Of a stretch of DNA of 64,000 nucleotides, positions 28,616 through 41,703 are shown one piece after another; within the stretch, counting starts at the first letter, position 1; the number at the start of each line of letters is the position of its first letter. Location: positions 396,982 through 460,981 of the forward strand of contig NZ_JH636049.1 of assembly GCF_000258175.1 (NCBI RefSeq). The letters run 5' to 3'. The translations under genes were made by a program, and so were the position numbers. The notes beneath the pieces were generated by a model that searched no databases, was not told the DNA's origin, and was given only the letters and a program-made list of their open reading frames with translations. The DNA is from Saccharomonospora xinjiangensis XJ-54 (lineage in GTDB: Bacteria; Actinomycetota; Actinomycetes; Mycobacteriales; Pseudonocardiaceae).

Positions 28616-29830
28616 TCACGCTCCGGCAGCGTGCCGGAGGTCGTCGATGCGGTCGGTCTTCTCCCAGGGCAGGTCGATGTCGGTGCGGCCGAAGTGACCG
28701 TAGGCGGCCGTCGGGGCGTAGATCGGCCGCAACAGGTCGAGATCACGGATGATCGCCGCGGGACGCAGATCGAACACCTCGGTGATCGCGGCCTGGATCT
28801 TGGCGGGGTCCACCTTCTCCGTCCCGAACGTCTCCACGAACAACCCCACCGGAGCCGCCTTGCCGATCGCATAGGCCACTTGAACCTCGACCCTGCCCGC
28901 GAGGCCCGCGGCGACGATGTTCTTGGCGACCCAGCGCATCGCGTAGGCGGCCGAGCGGTCCACCTTCGACGGGTCCTTGCCCGAGAAAGCACCACCACCG
29001 TGCCGGGCCATCCCGCCGTACGTATCCACGATGATCTTGCGGCCCGTCAGCCCCGCGTCACCCATCGGACCACCCACCACGAACCGGCCCGTCGGGTTCA
29101 CCAGGAGGCGCGCGTCCTCCTGGTCCCAGTTCATCTCCCGCAACACCGGCGTCACCACGTGCTCGGCGACGTCCACCGCGAGCAGCTTCTGAAGGTCGAT
29201 GCCCTCGGCGTGCTGGCTGGAGATCACCACCGTGTCCAGCCGCACCGGACGGTCACCCTCGTACTCGATGGTCACCTGGGTCTTGCCGTCGGGACGCAGA
29301 TACGGCAGCACACCCTGCTTGCGTACGGCCGTCAACCGGCGCGCGAGGCGATGAGCCAGCGCGATCGGCAGGGGCATCAGCTCGGGCGTGTCCGAGCAGG
29401 CATAGCCGAACATCAGGCCCTGGTCACCGGCACCCTGACGGTCCAGCTCGTCCACCTCGCCCGGATCGTGCTCTCCGATCCGCGTCTCATAGGCGGACTC
29501 GACGCCCTGCGCGATGTCCGGCGACTGCGAACCGATGGCGACGTTCACCCCGCAGGACGCGCCGTCGAACCCCTTGGTGGACGAGTCGTAGCCGATGTCG
29601 AGGATGCGGTCGCGCACGAGGGTCGGGATGTCGGCGTACGCCTCCGTGGTCACCTCACCCGCGATGTGCACCTGCCCTGTGGTGATCAGGGCCTCCACCG
29701 CGACCCGGCTGTGGAGGTCCTTGCTCAGCAGCGCGTCGAGGATCGTGTCGCTGATCGAGTCACAGACCTTGTCGGGGTGCCCTTCAGTCACCGACTCCGA
29801 GGTGAACAACCTGCGGTTGGACGCACTCAC
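28616..29830 (-). CDS. metK: S-adenosylmethionine synthetase
   Basis: The 404-residue enzyme makes S-adenosylmethionine from methionine and ATP. Signatures: [22 protein letters not shown] at the N-terminus (written in part), [16 protein letters not shown] in the middle (signature 1), and [19 protein letters not shown] (signature 2 and P-loop-like). The GTG start at 29830 is chosen by homology; the frame is open far upstream but shows no similarity there. It lies between coaBC and the acyltransferase. Its product would feed the methyltransferase RsmB and the radical SAM enzyme encoded in this window, among many others. Confidence 0.96.
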   Translation of the reverse strand: MSASNRRLFTSESVTEGHPDKVCDSISDTILDALLSKDLHSRVAVEALITTGQVHIAGEVTTEAYADIPTLVRDRILDIGYDSSTKGFDGASCGVNVAIGSQSPDIAQGVESAYETRIGEHDPGEVDELDRQGAGDQGLMFGYACSDTPELMPLPIALAHRLARRLTAVRKQGVLPYLRPDGKTQVTIEYEGDRPVRLDTVVISSQHAEGIDLQKLLAVDVAEHVVTPVLREMNWDQEDARLLVNPTGRFVVGGPMGDAGLTGRKIIVDTYGGMARHGGGAFSGKDPSKVDRSAAYAMRWVAKNIVAAGLAGRVEVQVAYAIGKAAPVGLFVETFGTEKVDPAKIQAAITEVFDLRPAAIIRDLDLLRPIYAPTAAYGHFGRTDIDLPWEKTDRIDDLRHAAGA

Positions 29831-29880
29831 CGGACTCGCCCCATCCTCGATCGACGCGACAGAGTGTCTACCGGGGCAGC

Positions 29881-31119
29881 CTACTGGGCACGTCCACCCG
29901 CACGCACCAACTCCGACACGGCGTCCCACACAATGGTCGCCAGCTCGGACTTCGCCCCCAGGGGAATGCTCCGTTCGGCGCCGTCGGAGGACAGTAGCCA
30001 CCCGGTGTTCTCGTCCACCTCGAACGCCCTGCCCTCGCCGACGGCGTTGAGCACCAGCAGATCGACGCCCTTGCGCTTCAGCTTGGCCCTGCCGTGGTCG
30101 AGCACGGTGCCGTGCGCGTCGCCCGTCTCCGCAGCGAAACCCACGAGGAGCTGGCCGGGACGCCGCCGCCGCACCAGACCCGCGAGGACGTCGTTGTTGC
30201 GGGTCAGCACCACTGCGGGCGCCGAATCGTCATCCGTCTTCTTGATTTTGTGCTCGGCGCGATCGGCCGGGCGGAAGTCCGCGACGGCGGCGGCCATGAC
30301 GACGACATCGGCGTCCGCCGCCGCCGCGTTCACGGCCTTCTCCAGCTCCTCGGCCGTCGAGACCCGCACCACGCGCGTCCCAGCGGGATCGGGCAGCGCC
30401 GCCGTGTGTGCGGCGACGAGTGTCACCTCGGCACCCCGCTGCGCGGCGACCCTGGCGAGCGCGTAGCCCTGCTTGCCCGACGAGCGGTTGCCGAGGAAGC
30501 GCACCGGGTCCAGCGGCTCTCTCGTCCCTCCCGCCGACACCACGACCCTGACGCCGTCGAGATCTCTCGGCAGCGCCGTGGGTCTCGCCAGCAGCAGGCG
30601 GGCGAGATCGACGATCTCCTGCGGGTGGGCGAGGCGGCCCTTGCCCGTGTCCTTCCCGGTCAACCGGCCAGAGTCCGGCTCGGTGACCACCACGCCCCGC
30701 GACCGCAGCAGCGCCACGTTGTCGCGCGTGGCGGGATGCTCCCACATCTCGGTGTGCATGGCGGGGAAGAACGCGACAGGGCACCTCGCCGTCAGCAGCG
30801 TGTTGGTGAGCAGGTCATCGGCGAGTCCGTGCGCGGCCTTGGCCAGCAGATCCGCGGTCGCGGGGACGACCAGCACCAGGTCGGCCTCCTGGCCGACGCG
30901 GACATGCTGCACCTCGGGAACCCGGCTGAACACCCCGGTGTCCACCGGGTGCCCCGACAGCGCCTCGAACGTCGCCGCCCCGACGAAGTTCAGGGCGGAG
31001 GCGGTGGGGACGACGCGGACGTCGTGCCCTGTCTCGGTGAGTCCCCGCAACACCTCGCACGCCTTGTAGGCGGCAATACCGCCCCCGACACCGAGGACGA
31101 CTCGCGGCCGTGTCGTCAC
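29881..31119 (-). CDS. coaBC: Bifunctional phosphopantothenoylcysteine decarboxylase/synthetase
   Basis: The 412-residue fusion carries two coenzyme A steps. The N-terminal CoaC flavoprotein shows [20 protein letters not shown] and the PxMNxxMW-like [16 protein letters not shown]. The C-terminal CoaB part starts [20 protein letters not shown] with the [11 protein letters not shown] motif and carries the KIKK segment near the end. The GTG at 31119 is chosen by homology and lies 7 bases from the rpoZ stop. The rpoZ-coaBC-metK order is the standard actinobacterial one. Confidence 0.95.
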   Translation of the reverse strand: MTTRPRVVLGVGGGIAAYKACEVLRGLTETGHDVRVVPTASALNFVGAATFEALSGHPVDTGVFSRVPEVQHVRVGQEADLVLVVPATADLLAKAAHGLADDLLTNTLLTARCPVAFFPAMHTEMWEHPATRDNVALLRSRGVVVTEPDSGRLTGKDTGKGRLAHPQEIVDLARLLLARPTALPRDLDGVRVVVSAGGTREPLDPVRFLGNRSSGKQGYALARVAAQRGAEVTLVAAHTAALPDPAGTRVVRVSTAEELEKAVNAAAADADVVVMAAAVADFRPADRAEHKIKKTDDDSAPAVVLTRNNDVLAGLVRRRRPGQLLVGFAAETGDAHGTVLDHGRAKLKRKGVDLLVLNAVGEGRAFEVDENTGWLLSSDGAERSIPLGAKSELATIVWDAVSELVRAGGRAQ

Positions 31120-31126
31120 CGGCGGA

Positions 31127-31402
31127 CTACTCGCCTTCGGTGTGCTCCAGCAGACCCGAGTGGATCTCGCGCAGAGCGATCGACAGCGGCTTCTCCCTCG
31201 GGCCCGGCTCCACAAGCGGGCCCACGTACTCCAAGAGCCCCTCACCGAGCTGCGCGTAGTAGTCGTTGATCTGACGGGCGCGCTTCGCCGCGTAGATCAC
31301 GAGGGCGTACTTGGAGCTGACCTTCTCGAGCAGGTCGTCGATGGGCGGGTTGGTGATGCCTTCGAGCTGCTCACCCTGCGGACCCAGCGTAATCGCGGTC
31401 AC
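31127..31402 (-). CDS. rpoZ: RNA polymerase omega subunit
   Basis: The 91-residue omega subunit stabilises the beta' subunit in RNA polymerase. [20 protein letters not shown] and [21 protein letters not shown] are the conserved core, followed by the actinobacterial C-terminal extension ([20 protein letters not shown]). The GTG at 31402 overlaps the gmk stop as GTGA; a longer start would bury it in gmk. Confidence 0.95.
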   Translation of the reverse strand: MTAITLGPQGEQLEGITNPPIDDLLEKVSSKYALVIYAAKRARQINDYYAQLGEGLLEYVGPLVEPGPREKPLSIALREIHSGLLEHTEGE

Positions 31403-32067
31403 TGACTGTGCTCCGTCTCGTCGCAAGCGGTGGTTCGGCCAGTCACCAAGCTTAGCAACTGGCGTGCGGCGGTCCGCACATCGGCGTTGACGATGCGCTG
31501 GTCGAACTCGTCCGCCGCCGCGAGTTCACGTTCGGCCTCGCGCAGCCGTGCGCGCACGGCGTCGTCGTGTTCCGTGCCGCGCCCGGTGAGCCTGCCGACC
31601 AGTTCGTCCCAGGACGGCGGCAGCAACATCACCAACTGTGCGTCCGGCATCGCCTCGCGCACCTGGCGCGCGCCCTTGAGTTCGATCTCCAGCACCGCGG
31701 GGCGGCCCTCCCGCAGCATCCGTTCGACAGGTTCCCGGGGTGTGCCGTAGCGGTTGCCCGCGAACTCGGCGTGTTCGAGCAACTCCCCGCCGCTGGCCAT
31801 GGTCTCAAAGGTGCCGCTGTCCACGAAGTGGTAGTGCACCCCGTCCACCTCGCCCGCACGCGGCGGCCGGGTGGTGACCGACACGCTGAAGTAGATGTCG
31901 GGGCACAGCCTCCGCAGCTCCGCCACGACGCTCGACTTCCCGACCCCGGACGGCCCCGAGACGACGGTGAGCCGGTGCCGTGGGCTCGCGCCCGGCACCG
32001 GCTCACCGTTCACCACGCGACCTGCCGACCGGCCTGCCGCGTGAGAGCCGCGGTCCTGCTCACTCAC
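31399..32067 (-). CDS. gmk: Guanylate kinase
   Basis: The 222-residue enzyme phosphorylates GMP. The P-loop is [19 protein letters not shown] (about 35-53), followed by the GMP-binding [20 protein letters not shown] and [19 protein letters not shown] 30-residue N-terminal tail precedes the P-loop. The GTG start overlaps the mihF stop (GTGA). The mihF-gmk-rpoZ coupling is typical of actinobacteria. Confidence 0.95.
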   Translation of the reverse strand: MSEQDRGSHAAGRSAGRVVNGEPVPGASPRHRLTVVSGPSGVGKSSVVAELRRLCPDIYFSVSVTTRPPRAGEVDGVHYHFVDSGTFETMASGGELLEHAEFAGNRYGTPREPVERMLREGRPAVLEIELKGARQVREAMPDAQLVMLLPPSWDELVGRLTGRGTEHDDAVRARLREAERELAAADEFDQRIVNADVRTAARQLLSLVTGRTTACDETEHSQ

Positions 32068-32381
32068 TCGCCGCTGAACTCGGCCAGCAGCGCCTTGCGC
32101 TGCCGGTCGCCGAGGCCACGCAGACGACGGCTGGTCGCGATCTCCAGTCGCTCCATCGTCTGCTGCGCACGCACCTTACCCACGCCCGGCAGGGCCTCCA
32201 GCAGAGCGGAGACCTTCATCTTGCCGAGAACCTCGTCCTCGTCGGCCTGCTTCAGCACCTCGGCGAGGGTCGTACCGCCGCGCTTGAGCCGTTCCTTGAG
32301 CTCCGCGCGAGCGCGACGGGCGGCGGCGGCCTTCTCCAGCGCCGCAGCACGCTGTTCCTCGGTGAGCTGGGGAAGTGCCAC
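32064..32381 (-). CDS. mihF: Actinobacterial integration host factor (mIHF/sIHF)
   Basis: The 105-residue, strongly basic nucleoid protein opens with a long helix (ALPQLTEEQRAAALEKAAAA) and carries the helix-two-turn-helix signature LEALPGVGKVRAQQTMERLE with SRRLRGLGDRQRKALL at the end. It bends DNA and is essential in mycobacteria; it is unrelated in sequence to the HU-like IHF of proteobacteria. It heads the gmk-rpoZ-coaBC-metK run. A 320-base region upstream contains three possible hairpins that may form its leader. Confidence 0.93.
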   Translation of the reverse strand: MALPQLTEEQRAAALEKAAAARRARAELKERLKRGGTTLAEVLKQADEDEVLGKMKVSALLEALPGVGKVRAQQTMERLEIATSRRLRGLGDRQRKALLAEFSGE

Positions 32382-32400
32382 GTTTTCCTCCGGTGTTACT

Positions 32401-32438
32401 CAGAAAATTCTGGGTGGGTGTGGCGACCGTACCCACCC
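32401..32438 (-). promoter_or_regulatory. Inverted repeats in the mihF leader region
   Basis: CAGAA-AA-TTCTG (32401-32412) is a short palindrome 20 bases upstream of the mihF start, and GGGTGGGT/ACCCACCC (32412-32419, 32431-32438) is a perfect 8-bp stem with an 11-base loop. Farther upstream CCGGAA/TTCCGG (near 32482-32498) is a third. These could be operators or leader RNA structure. Apart from these and the hairpin at 32568, the 32382-32701 gap shows no gene. Confidence 0.4.
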
Positions 32439-32567
32439 TCGACCTTGACTCTCAATGCGGGGGTGGCGCCGACCGCAGGTGTCACCGGAAGTCCTTTCCG
32501 GCGACACTGAACCGGGTCACGACTGGGAGCCGTGATCCGCGGCCAGAGACGACACTACTCACGACAA

Positions 32568-32589
32568 CACTGCCCGTTGCCGGGCAGTG
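32568..32589 (-). terminator. Hairpin terminator of the pyr operon
   Basis: CACTGCCCG and CGGGCAGTG form a perfect 9-bp stem with a TTGC loop, about 112 bases beyond the pyrF stop and before mihF. It is the strongest simple hairpin in the gap and probably ends pyrimidine-operon transcription, though no T-run follows. Confidence 0.5.
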
Positions 32590-32701
32590 CGGCCGGAATC
32601 CGTTGCTCTGCCTGTCGCGCCGTAAACCCCGCCTGACGCCACGAAACGTAGCGTAGTGCAAGATCAAAATATGGTCGGACCTGGGCTTGTTCGCGAGCCG
32701 G

Positions 32702-33555
32702 TCAGGACGAGGGCAGAATGGCCGCAAGACTGTCGGCCGCGCGCCGCGCCGCCGAGAGCAGCGCATCGGGAGAGGGCCCGTGGCGCAGCACATCACGCGA
32801 CGACGCGGGCAGCAGCCCGCGCAATCCCGCGCCGAACACCCGCCGCACATCCTCCGCCGTGGCCCCCTGCGCGCCGAACCCCGGGGCCAGCACGGGGCCG
32901 TTGAATGTGTCGAGACGCACCTCACCTGGCCCGACGGTGGCCCCGACCACCACGCCGACGTCGCCCAGCGGCTCGGCACCGGCGTTGTACCGCGCCGCGG
33001 CGTCCACAACGGACTGTGCCACTGTGGTTCCCGAAGAGTCTCTCGCCCGCTGCACGGTGTGCCCCTCCGGATTGGACGTCCTCGCGAGAACGAAGACTCC
33101 CCTGCCCGTGCTGCGGGCCTTGGCCAGCGCGGGCTCCAGCGAACCGAATCCGAGGTAGGGCGACACGGTGATCGCATCGACCGCCAGCGGGGCGCCGTCG
33201 GCGAGATAAGCGTCGGTGTAGGCGGCCATCGTGGAGCCGATGTCACCCCGCTTGACATCCAGCAGAAGGAGCGCACCGGCCTGCCTCGTGGTGGCGAGAA
33301 CCCGTTCCAGCACAGCGATTCCCGCCGATCCGTACGTCTCGAAGAACGCCGACTGCGGCTTCAGCACGGCGACGGAGCCCGCGAGTGCCTCCGTCGCCGT
33401 CAGGGCAAAGCGTTCGAGACCGCTCGCGTCAACGGGCAGCCCCCACGACCGCAGCAGCTCCGGATGCGGGTCAACACCCACGCACAGCGGCCCTCGCTCG
33501 GCGACGGCCTCGGCCAGCCGCGCGCCGAAAGGGCGCGCGGCTGTGTTCTCCGCAC

Positions 33556-33559
<4 letters not shown>
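32702..33559 (-). CDS. pyrF: Orotidine 5'-phosphate decarboxylase
   Basis: The 285-residue type-2 OMP decarboxylase makes UMP in the last step of de novo pyrimidine synthesis. [15 protein letters not shown] carries the catalytic Lys and Asp, [15 protein letters not shown] the N-terminal Asp, and [11 protein letters not shown] a phosphate-binding strand. It ends the pyr operon. The start overlaps the carB stop by four bases. Length and motifs match the mycobacterial orthologue type rather than the shorter enteric form. Confidence 0.95.
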
Positions 33560-36874
<3,315 letters not shown>

Positions 36875-36891
<17 letters not shown>

Positions 36892-38017
36892 GGCGGGCCT
36901 CCATCAGGGTCACGAAGTCGTCGAAAAGGGAGGACGCGTCGTGCGGGCCTGCCGCGGCCTCCGGGTGGTACTGCACGGAGAACGCGGGCACCTCCTCGCA
37001 GCGAAGGCCCTCGACGGTGCCATCGTTGGCGCAGTAATGGCTCACGTGCGCCTTGCCGAACGGGGAGTCGAACTGCTGGCCGGGCTCACCTTCCAGCGCG
37101 AAGCCGTGGTTCTGCGAGGTGATCGCGACCCGGCCCGTCGCCGCGTCGAGAACCGGGATGTTGATGCCCCGATGGCCGAAGCGCATCTTGTAGGTGGAAA
37201 GCCCCAGCGCCCTGCCGAGGATCTGGTTGCCGAAGCAGATGCCAAACAGCGGCAGCTCGCGCTCCAGCACGCGGCGCGTGAGGTCGATGGCGTGGGCTTG
37301 CGTCTCGGGGTCACCGGGGCCGTTCGACAGGAACACCCCGTGCGGATCGACGGCGAGCACGTCGTCGAGGCCGCTGCCCGCAGGCAGCACGTGCACCTCG
37401 ACACCCCGCCTCGCCAGTTGCCTCGGCGTGTTCGCCTTGATGCCGAGGTCCAGCGCCGCCACCCTGAACCGGGTCTCGCCCTCGGCCCGCACCACGTACG
37501 GCTTCGCCGTCGTGACCTCGCCCGCGAGGTCGGCGCCCTTCATCGCCGGGCTCGACAGCACCTGCGCGACCATGTCGTCCTCGGTGGCCAGCGCGTCACC
37601 GGAGAACACTCCCGCGCGCATGGCGCCGTGCTCCCGGATGTGCCGGGTGAGCGTGCGCGTGTCCACCTCGGCGATGCCCACGACGCCCTGTTCGGCGAGG
37701 GCGTCGTCCAGCGACCGCGTAGACCGCCAGTTGGACGGCACCCGCGAGGGGTCGCGCACCACGTAGCCCGCCACCCAGATGCGGTTCGACTCGTCGTCCT
37801 CGTCGTTCCACCCGGTGTTGCCGATCTGCGGCGCCGTCTGCACCACGATCTGCCGGTGGTACGACGGGTCGGTCAGCGTCTCCTGGTAGCCGGTCATGCC
37901 GGTACAGAAGACGGCCTCGCCGAGAGTGCGCCCTCGCGCCCCGTACGCCGTCCCCCGGAAAACCCGGCCGTCCTCGAGAACGAGTGCGGCGGCGTTGTGA
38001 CCATTCGTGCCGGTCAT
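36875..38017 (-). CDS. carA: Carbamoyl-phosphate synthase small subunit
   Basis: The 380-residue glutaminase subunit delivers ammonia to CarB. The N-terminal part shows [17 protein letters not shown] and [15 protein letters not shown]. The C-terminal class I amidotransferase has [12 protein letters not shown] with the catalytic Cys and [15 protein letters not shown] with His/Glu. The ATG at 38017 overlaps the upstream membrane-protein stop (ATGA), so a longer start is unlikely. Confidence 0.96.
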
Positions 38018-38505
38018 ACCTGGGCACCTCCCTTGGCCTTCTCGATCCACTGCGGGTAGACGGAGAGATCGTCACCGCGAAGACCGGTGTCGAGCTCGAC
38101 GTCTCCAAGGCGCCACGTGATCACCAAGAGGCTCTCGGTGCCCATGACCTTGCCCGCCATTCCTTTGGCCGTACCGACGCCGACGATGCGCTCGCGCGGA
38201 ATCCAGAAACCCGGAGCACCGGTGCGATCGACCTCGATCCCGCCGTCGTGAAGCCGCAGCACCGCGGGTCCACGCAGACCGGCGCCCCTGGTGACGATGC
38301 GGTCCTGCCAGTGCCCCGACATCGTCGTGCTGACGTAGAGGCCGCGAGTTTCGAGCAGCACCTCGCCCCGGTCGGCGGGAACCTCGGGAAACGGCGGGAT
38401 ACGCACGCTCTGGGCGCGGGCCTTGCGCCGCCAGCCGCGCCACATGCCGTAGAGGCAGAGCGCGAAAACGGCGAAGCACAGCAGTGTCAGCAAAAGCCTG
38501 TCCAT
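38014..38505 (-). CDS. PH-like membrane protein of the pyr operon
   Basis: The 163-residue protein has one N-terminal transmembrane helix (LLLTLLCFAVFALCLYGMW) and a cytoplasmic PH-like beta domain (VLLETRGLYVSTTMSGHWQD, VLRLHDGGIEVDRTG). It occupies the position of Rv1382 between pyrC and carA in Mycobacterium tuberculosis and is likely the orthologue; its function is unknown. The start ATG shares one base with the pyrC stop (TGATG) and its stop overlaps carA, so it is fully embedded in the operon. Confidence 0.8.
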   Translation of the reverse strand: MDRLLLTLLCFAVFALCLYGMWRGWRRKARAQSVRIPPFPEVPADRGEVLLETRGLYVSTTMSGHWQDRIVTRGAGLRGPAVLRLHDGGIEVDRTGAPGFWIPRERIVGVGTAKGMAGKVMGTESLLVITWRLGDVELDTGLRGDDLSVYPQWIEKAKGGAQV

Positions 38506-39794
38506 CACACAATCTTCCCTTCGCGCGAGGTCACACGCCCGCGCAGCAGCGTGGCCGTGACCACAGCGGGGAGGCGAAGCCCTTCGTACGGCGTGTTGGC
38601 CGCGCGGCTCGCCAGCCCGGCACCCCGGACGGTCCACTCCGCATCGGCGTCGATCAGCACCAGGTTGGCCGGCTCGCCCACAGCCAGGGGCCTTCCCTGA
38701 TCGGGCAGACCGACGATCTCGGCAGGCCGCTCGCTCATGACCCTGGCCACACCACGCCAGTCGAGCAGTCCGGGACGCACCATCGTCTCGGCCACCACCG
38801 ACAGCGCGGTCTGCAAGCCCAGCATGCCGGGACGCGCCGCCGCCCACTCGGTGTCCTTCTCCTGCGGCGCGTGCGGGGCGTGGTCGGTGGCCACGCAGTC
38901 GATCACGCCGTCGGCCAGCGCCTGCCGCATCCGCAGGACGTCGGCCTCCGCCCGCAGCGGCGGATTCACCTTGTTGACCGGGTCGAACGTGGCGAGCCGC
39001 TCGTCGGTGAGCAGCAGGTGGTGTGGCGTGACCTCCGCCGACACCTCGGTGCCCTGGTCCTTGGCCCAGCGCAGCACGTCCACGGTGCCTGCCGCCGAGA
39101 CGTGGCACACGTGCAACCTGGCGCGCGCGTGCCGCGCCAGCACACAGTCCCTCGCGACGATCGACTCCTCCGCCGACGCAGGCCACCCCGCGTACCCGAG
39201 CCTCGCCGCCCTCTCACCCTCGTGCGCCTGCGCGCCGACGGTGAGACGCGGCTCCTCCGCGTGCTGAGCCACCACGACCCCGAGTGCGGTCGAGTACTCC
39301 AGCGCCCTGCGCATCAGAAGCGGATCGGCGACGCAGTGCCCGTCGTCGGAGAACATCCGGACCCCGGCGACCGAGTTCGCCATCGTGCCCATCTCGGCCA
39401 GCCGCTCACCCGCGAGCCCCACCGTGACGGCGCCGACCGGGTGCACGTCCACGAGCCCGACCTCGCGGCCCCTGCGCCAGACGTGATCGGTCACCACCGC
39501 GTTGTCCGCCACCGGGTCGGTGTTGGCCATCGCGAACACGGCCGTGTACCCACCGAGCGCGGCCGCGGCCGAACCGGTCTCGATGGTCTCGGTGTCCTCC
39601 CTGCCGGGCTCACGCAAATGCGTGTGCAGATCCACGAAACCCGGCAGCAGAACCTGCCCCGCGCCCTCGATCACCTCGGCGCCAGAAGGCGGCTCAATCT
39701 CTCCGATCCTGCTGATCACCCCGCCGGAGACGAGCACATCGACCGGCTCACCCTCGCCGTACGGGCGAACCTGCCGCAGCAGCACAGTGGTCAT
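38505..39794 (-). CDS. pyrC: Dihydroorotase
   Basis: The 429-residue class I dihydroorotase closes the pyrimidine ring. [20 protein letters not shown] carries the zinc HxH, and [18 protein letters not shown] and [14 protein letters not shown] supply further ligands. It starts at ATG 39794 with GGAGG 9 bases upstream. Unusually, it does not follow pyrB directly; a 48-codon frame with an internal duplication fills the 135-base gap and overlaps this start by four bases. Confidence 0.96.
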   Translation of the reverse strand: MTTVLLRQVRPYGEGEPVDVLVSGGVISRIGEIEPPSGAEVIEGAGQVLLPGFVDLHTHLREPGREDTETIETGSAAAALGGYTAVFAMANTDPVADNAVVTDHVWRRGREVGLVDVHPVGAVTVGLAGERLAEMGTMANSVAGVRMFSDDGHCVADPLLMRRALEYSTALGVVVAQHAEEPRLTVGAQAHEGERAARLGYAGWPASAEESIVARDCVLARHARARLHVCHVSAAGTVDVLRWAKDQGTEVSAEVTPHHLLLTDERLATFDPVNKVNPPLRAEADVLRMRQALADGVIDCVATDHAPHAPQEKDTEWAAARPGMLGLQTALSVVAETMVRPGLLDWRGVARVMSERPAEIVGLPDQGRPLAVGEPANLVLIDADAEWTVRGAGLASRAANTPYEGLRLPAVVTATLLRGRVTSREGKIV

Positions 39795-39937
39795 GACTCA
39801 TCGCCTCCGAATCCTGCGCGGCCCACCCGGCCGGCGCCCGCAACTGCCAAACGATCCTCAGTCACGGTCGCCTCAGCGTTCCTGCGGGACACCCGCACCC
39901 GGTCGGCGCCCGCAACTGCCAAACGATCCTCAGTCAC
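39791..39937 (-). CDS. Candidate 48-residue frame between pyrB and pyrC
   Basis: A GTG at 39937, with GGAGG 5 bases upstream, overlaps the pyrB stop by eight bases and opens 48 codons ending in a TGA that overlaps the pyrC ATG. The product is two 24-residue units that share their first 11 residues ([11 protein letters not shown]) and then diverge (DRVRVSRRN versus GRVGRAGF). The 72-bp repeat period keeps the frame. It has no recognised domain. It may be a small translated coupler between pyrB and pyrC, or a duplication of non-coding junction DNA that happens to stay open; the overlaps at both ends favour translation. Confidence 0.4.
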   Translation of the reverse strand: MTEDRLAVAGADRVRVSRRNAEATVTEDRLAVAGAGRVGRAGFGGDES

Positions 39938-39945
39938 GGTCGCCT
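39832..39945 (-). repeat. 42-bp direct repeat spanning the pyrB 3' end
   Basis: Positions 39832-39873 and 39904-39945 are identical, 72 bp apart; the match extends a few bases further with one mismatch. The right copy includes the last codons and stop of pyrB, so the left copy is a duplicate of the gene's 3' end lying in the pyrB-pyrC gap. Exact identity suggests a recent event. Confidence 0.85.
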
Positions 39946-40865
39946 CCGTCTCCCGCCAGGAGGTGGTACAGCACCGCCATCCTCACGTGCACGCCGTTGC
40001 GCACCTGTTCCGTGATCGCCGCGTTCGGCGCGTCCGCCACGGCCGAGGCGATCTCCATCCCCCGCAGCATCGGTCCCGGATGCAGCACCACGGCGTGCTC
40101 GGGCAGCAGCCGCGCCCTCGCCTCCGAAAGCCCGTAGGCGAGCGAGTACTCCCGCGCCGAGGGGAAGAAGCCCCCGTGCATGCGCTCCGCCTGCACGCGC
40201 AGCATCATCACGGCGTCGGCGGCAGGCAGAGCGGAGTCCAGGTCGTGGGACACGGTGACCGGCCATGCCTCGACCCCGACCGGCAGCAACGTCGGGGGCG
40301 CGACCAGCGTCACGTCGGCGCCGAGTGTCGAGAGCAAGTGCACATTCGAGCGAGCGACCCTGCTGTGCAGGACATCGCCCACGATCGTCACCCTGCGCCC
40401 TTCGATGCCGCCGAGCCGTTCCCGCAGCGTCGCCGCGTCGAGTAGCGCCTGGGTGGGGTGTTCGTGCGTTCCGTCCCCCGCGTTGACCACGCTGGTGCCG
40501 GTCTCGGCCAGCCAGCCCGCGAGCCGGTGCGCCGCGCCCGAGGCGGGGTGCCGCACCACGACACAGTTCGCGCCCGCCGCGGCCAGCGTCAGCGCGGTGT
40601 CCCGCAGCGACTCGCCCTTGCCCACCGAGGACGAGCTCGCGGAGACGTTCACCACGTCCGCGCTCATCCACTTACCCGCGATCTCGAACGAGACACGGGT
40701 GCGGGTCGAGTTCTCGTAGAACACCGTGACGACGGTGCGCCCGCGCAGCGTCGGCAGCTTGCGAACCTCCCTGCCCAGCAGGGTGCGCTTCAACTCGCTC
40801 GCCGTGTCGAGCACCGCGTTCGCCGTGGCGGCGTCGAGATCGTCGGCGGACAGCAGGTGCTTCAT
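39930..40865 (-). CDS. pyrB: Aspartate carbamoyltransferase catalytic subunit
   Basis: The 311-residue enzyme joins carbamoyl phosphate and aspartate. [20 protein letters not shown] (carbamoyl-phosphate STRT loop), [28 protein letters not shown] and [12 protein letters not shown] are all intact. Its start overlaps the pyrR stop by four bases. No regulatory subunit gene (pyrI) is nearby, as usual in actinobacteria. The final codons lie inside a recent 42-bp duplication. Confidence 0.96.
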   Translation of the reverse strand: MKHLLSADDLDAATANAVLDTASELKRTLLGREVRKLPTLRGRTVVTVFYENSTRTRVSFEIAGKWMSADVVNVSASSSSVGKGESLRDTALTLAAAGANCVVVRHPASGAAHRLAGWLAETGTSVVNAGDGTHEHPTQALLDAATLRERLGGIEGRRVTIVGDVLHSRVARSNVHLLSTLGADVTLVAPPTLLPVGVEAWPVTVSHDLDSALPAADAVMMLRVQAERMHGGFFPSAREYSLAYGLSEARARLLPEHAVVLHPGPMLRGMEIASAVADAPNAAITEQVRNGVHVRMAVLYHLLAGDGGDRD

Positions 40866-41443
40866 CGGCGCTCCCCCAGCAACACCGCGTCCCGGCCGTC
40901 CACCTCGTCGAGCAACACGGAGACGTCCTCGGAGCGGGAGGTGGGCACGTTCTTGCCCACGTAGTCGGCCCGGATCGGCAGTTCCCTGTGGCCACGGTCC
41001 ACGAGAACCGCGAGCTGCACCGCCCTCGGCCTGCCATGATCACGCAGCGCGTCCAGCGCCGCCCTGATGGTGCGGCCGGAGAAGAGGACGTCGTCCACCA
41101 GGATCACGATCCGGTCGTCGATCCCGGTGCCGGGAAGCTGGGTCTGCGCGAGCGGCCTCGTGGGCCTGCGGCGGAGGTCGTCCCGATAGAGGGTGATGTC
41201 GAGGGTGCCGAACGGCACCGCCACCCCGGAGAATTCAGTGATCTTCGCGCCGAGGCGGGTGGCGAGGGGCGCTCCCCTGGTCGGGATGCCCAGCAACACG
41301 GGTGGAGGCATGTCCTCGGCACCCAGCGCGGTCTTTTCGATGACCTGATGGGCCATTCGGGCGATGGTGCGCGCGACGTCACCGGCCGAGAGCAGCTCCC
41401 GCTCAGCGGCCGATCCTGTCGCGTCACGCGGTCGTGACGCCAC
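40862..41443 (-). CDS. pyrR: Pyrimidine operon regulator PyrR / uracil phosphoribosyltransferase
   Basis: The 193-residue protein has the phosphoribosyltransferase fold with the PRPP loop [19 protein letters not shown] and [14 protein letters not shown]. In Bacillus PyrR attenuates transcription; in mycobacteria it binds the pyr leader and blocks translation when UMP is high. A matching RNA loop lies just upstream of this start. The GTG at 41443, with AAGGAG 9 bases upstream, is preferred to longer frames that would run through the leader. It is the first gene of the eight- or nine-gene pyr operon. Confidence 0.94.
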   Translation of the reverse strand: MASRPRDATGSAAERELLSAGDVARTIARMAHQVIEKTALGAEDMPPPVLLGIPTRGAPLATRLGAKITEFSGVAVPFGTLDITLYRDDLRRRPTRPLAQTQLPGTGIDDRIVILVDDVLFSGRTIRAALDALRDHGRPRAVQLAVLVDRGHRELPIRADYVGKNVPTSRSEDVSVLLDEVDGRDAVLLGERR

Positions 41444-41450
41444 GGAGGGT

Positions 41451-41480
41451 CTCCTTCCCCGCCTCACGGGACGGGTCCTT
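41451..41480 (-). promoter_or_regulatory. PyrR-binding RNA loop overlapping the pyrR ribosome binding site
   Basis: On the minus strand CCCGTCCCGTGAGGCGGG (about 41458-41475) forms a stem with the loop TCCCGTGAGG, which fits the PyrR-binding consensus UCCNGNGAGG. It runs straight into AAGGAG (41451-41456), the pyrR Shine-Dalgarno. PyrR-UMP bound here would block ribosome access, as described for Mycobacterium smegmatis. No separate terminator/antiterminator pair is evident. Confidence 0.75.
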
Positions 41481-41623
41481 AAAGGATGTTCTTTTCGCTG
41501 GTTCCGCAGGTGAACCTTCCCGAAGGTAGCAGGCGAGGAACCTCGCCCTTACGGGTGGTCTGTCTCGGTGAGTAACCCCAGGCGGCGATGATCTGCTTGA
41601 CCTGGTGACGACGAGGCGTAACC

Positions 41624-41638
41624 ATTACTCTGAGTATT
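41624..41638. promoter_or_regulatory. BldD operator upstream of bldD
   Basis: ATTACTCTGAGTATT contains a perfect dyad (TACTC-T-GAGTA) and matches the BldD consensus NTNACNCWGNGTNAN at all but one defined position. It lies 66 bases before the bldD start and within the shared pyrR/bldD promoter gap, so BldD probably represses itself here. A second, weaker half-site (GGTGAGTAAC) lies near 41567-41576. Confidence 0.65.
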
Positions 41639-41703
41639 CGGGTCAAGAGTTCCCTGTCGGTCAGCGGTGGCCGCATCGGGGCGAGGAAACGGAGAACCAC
41701 CAC

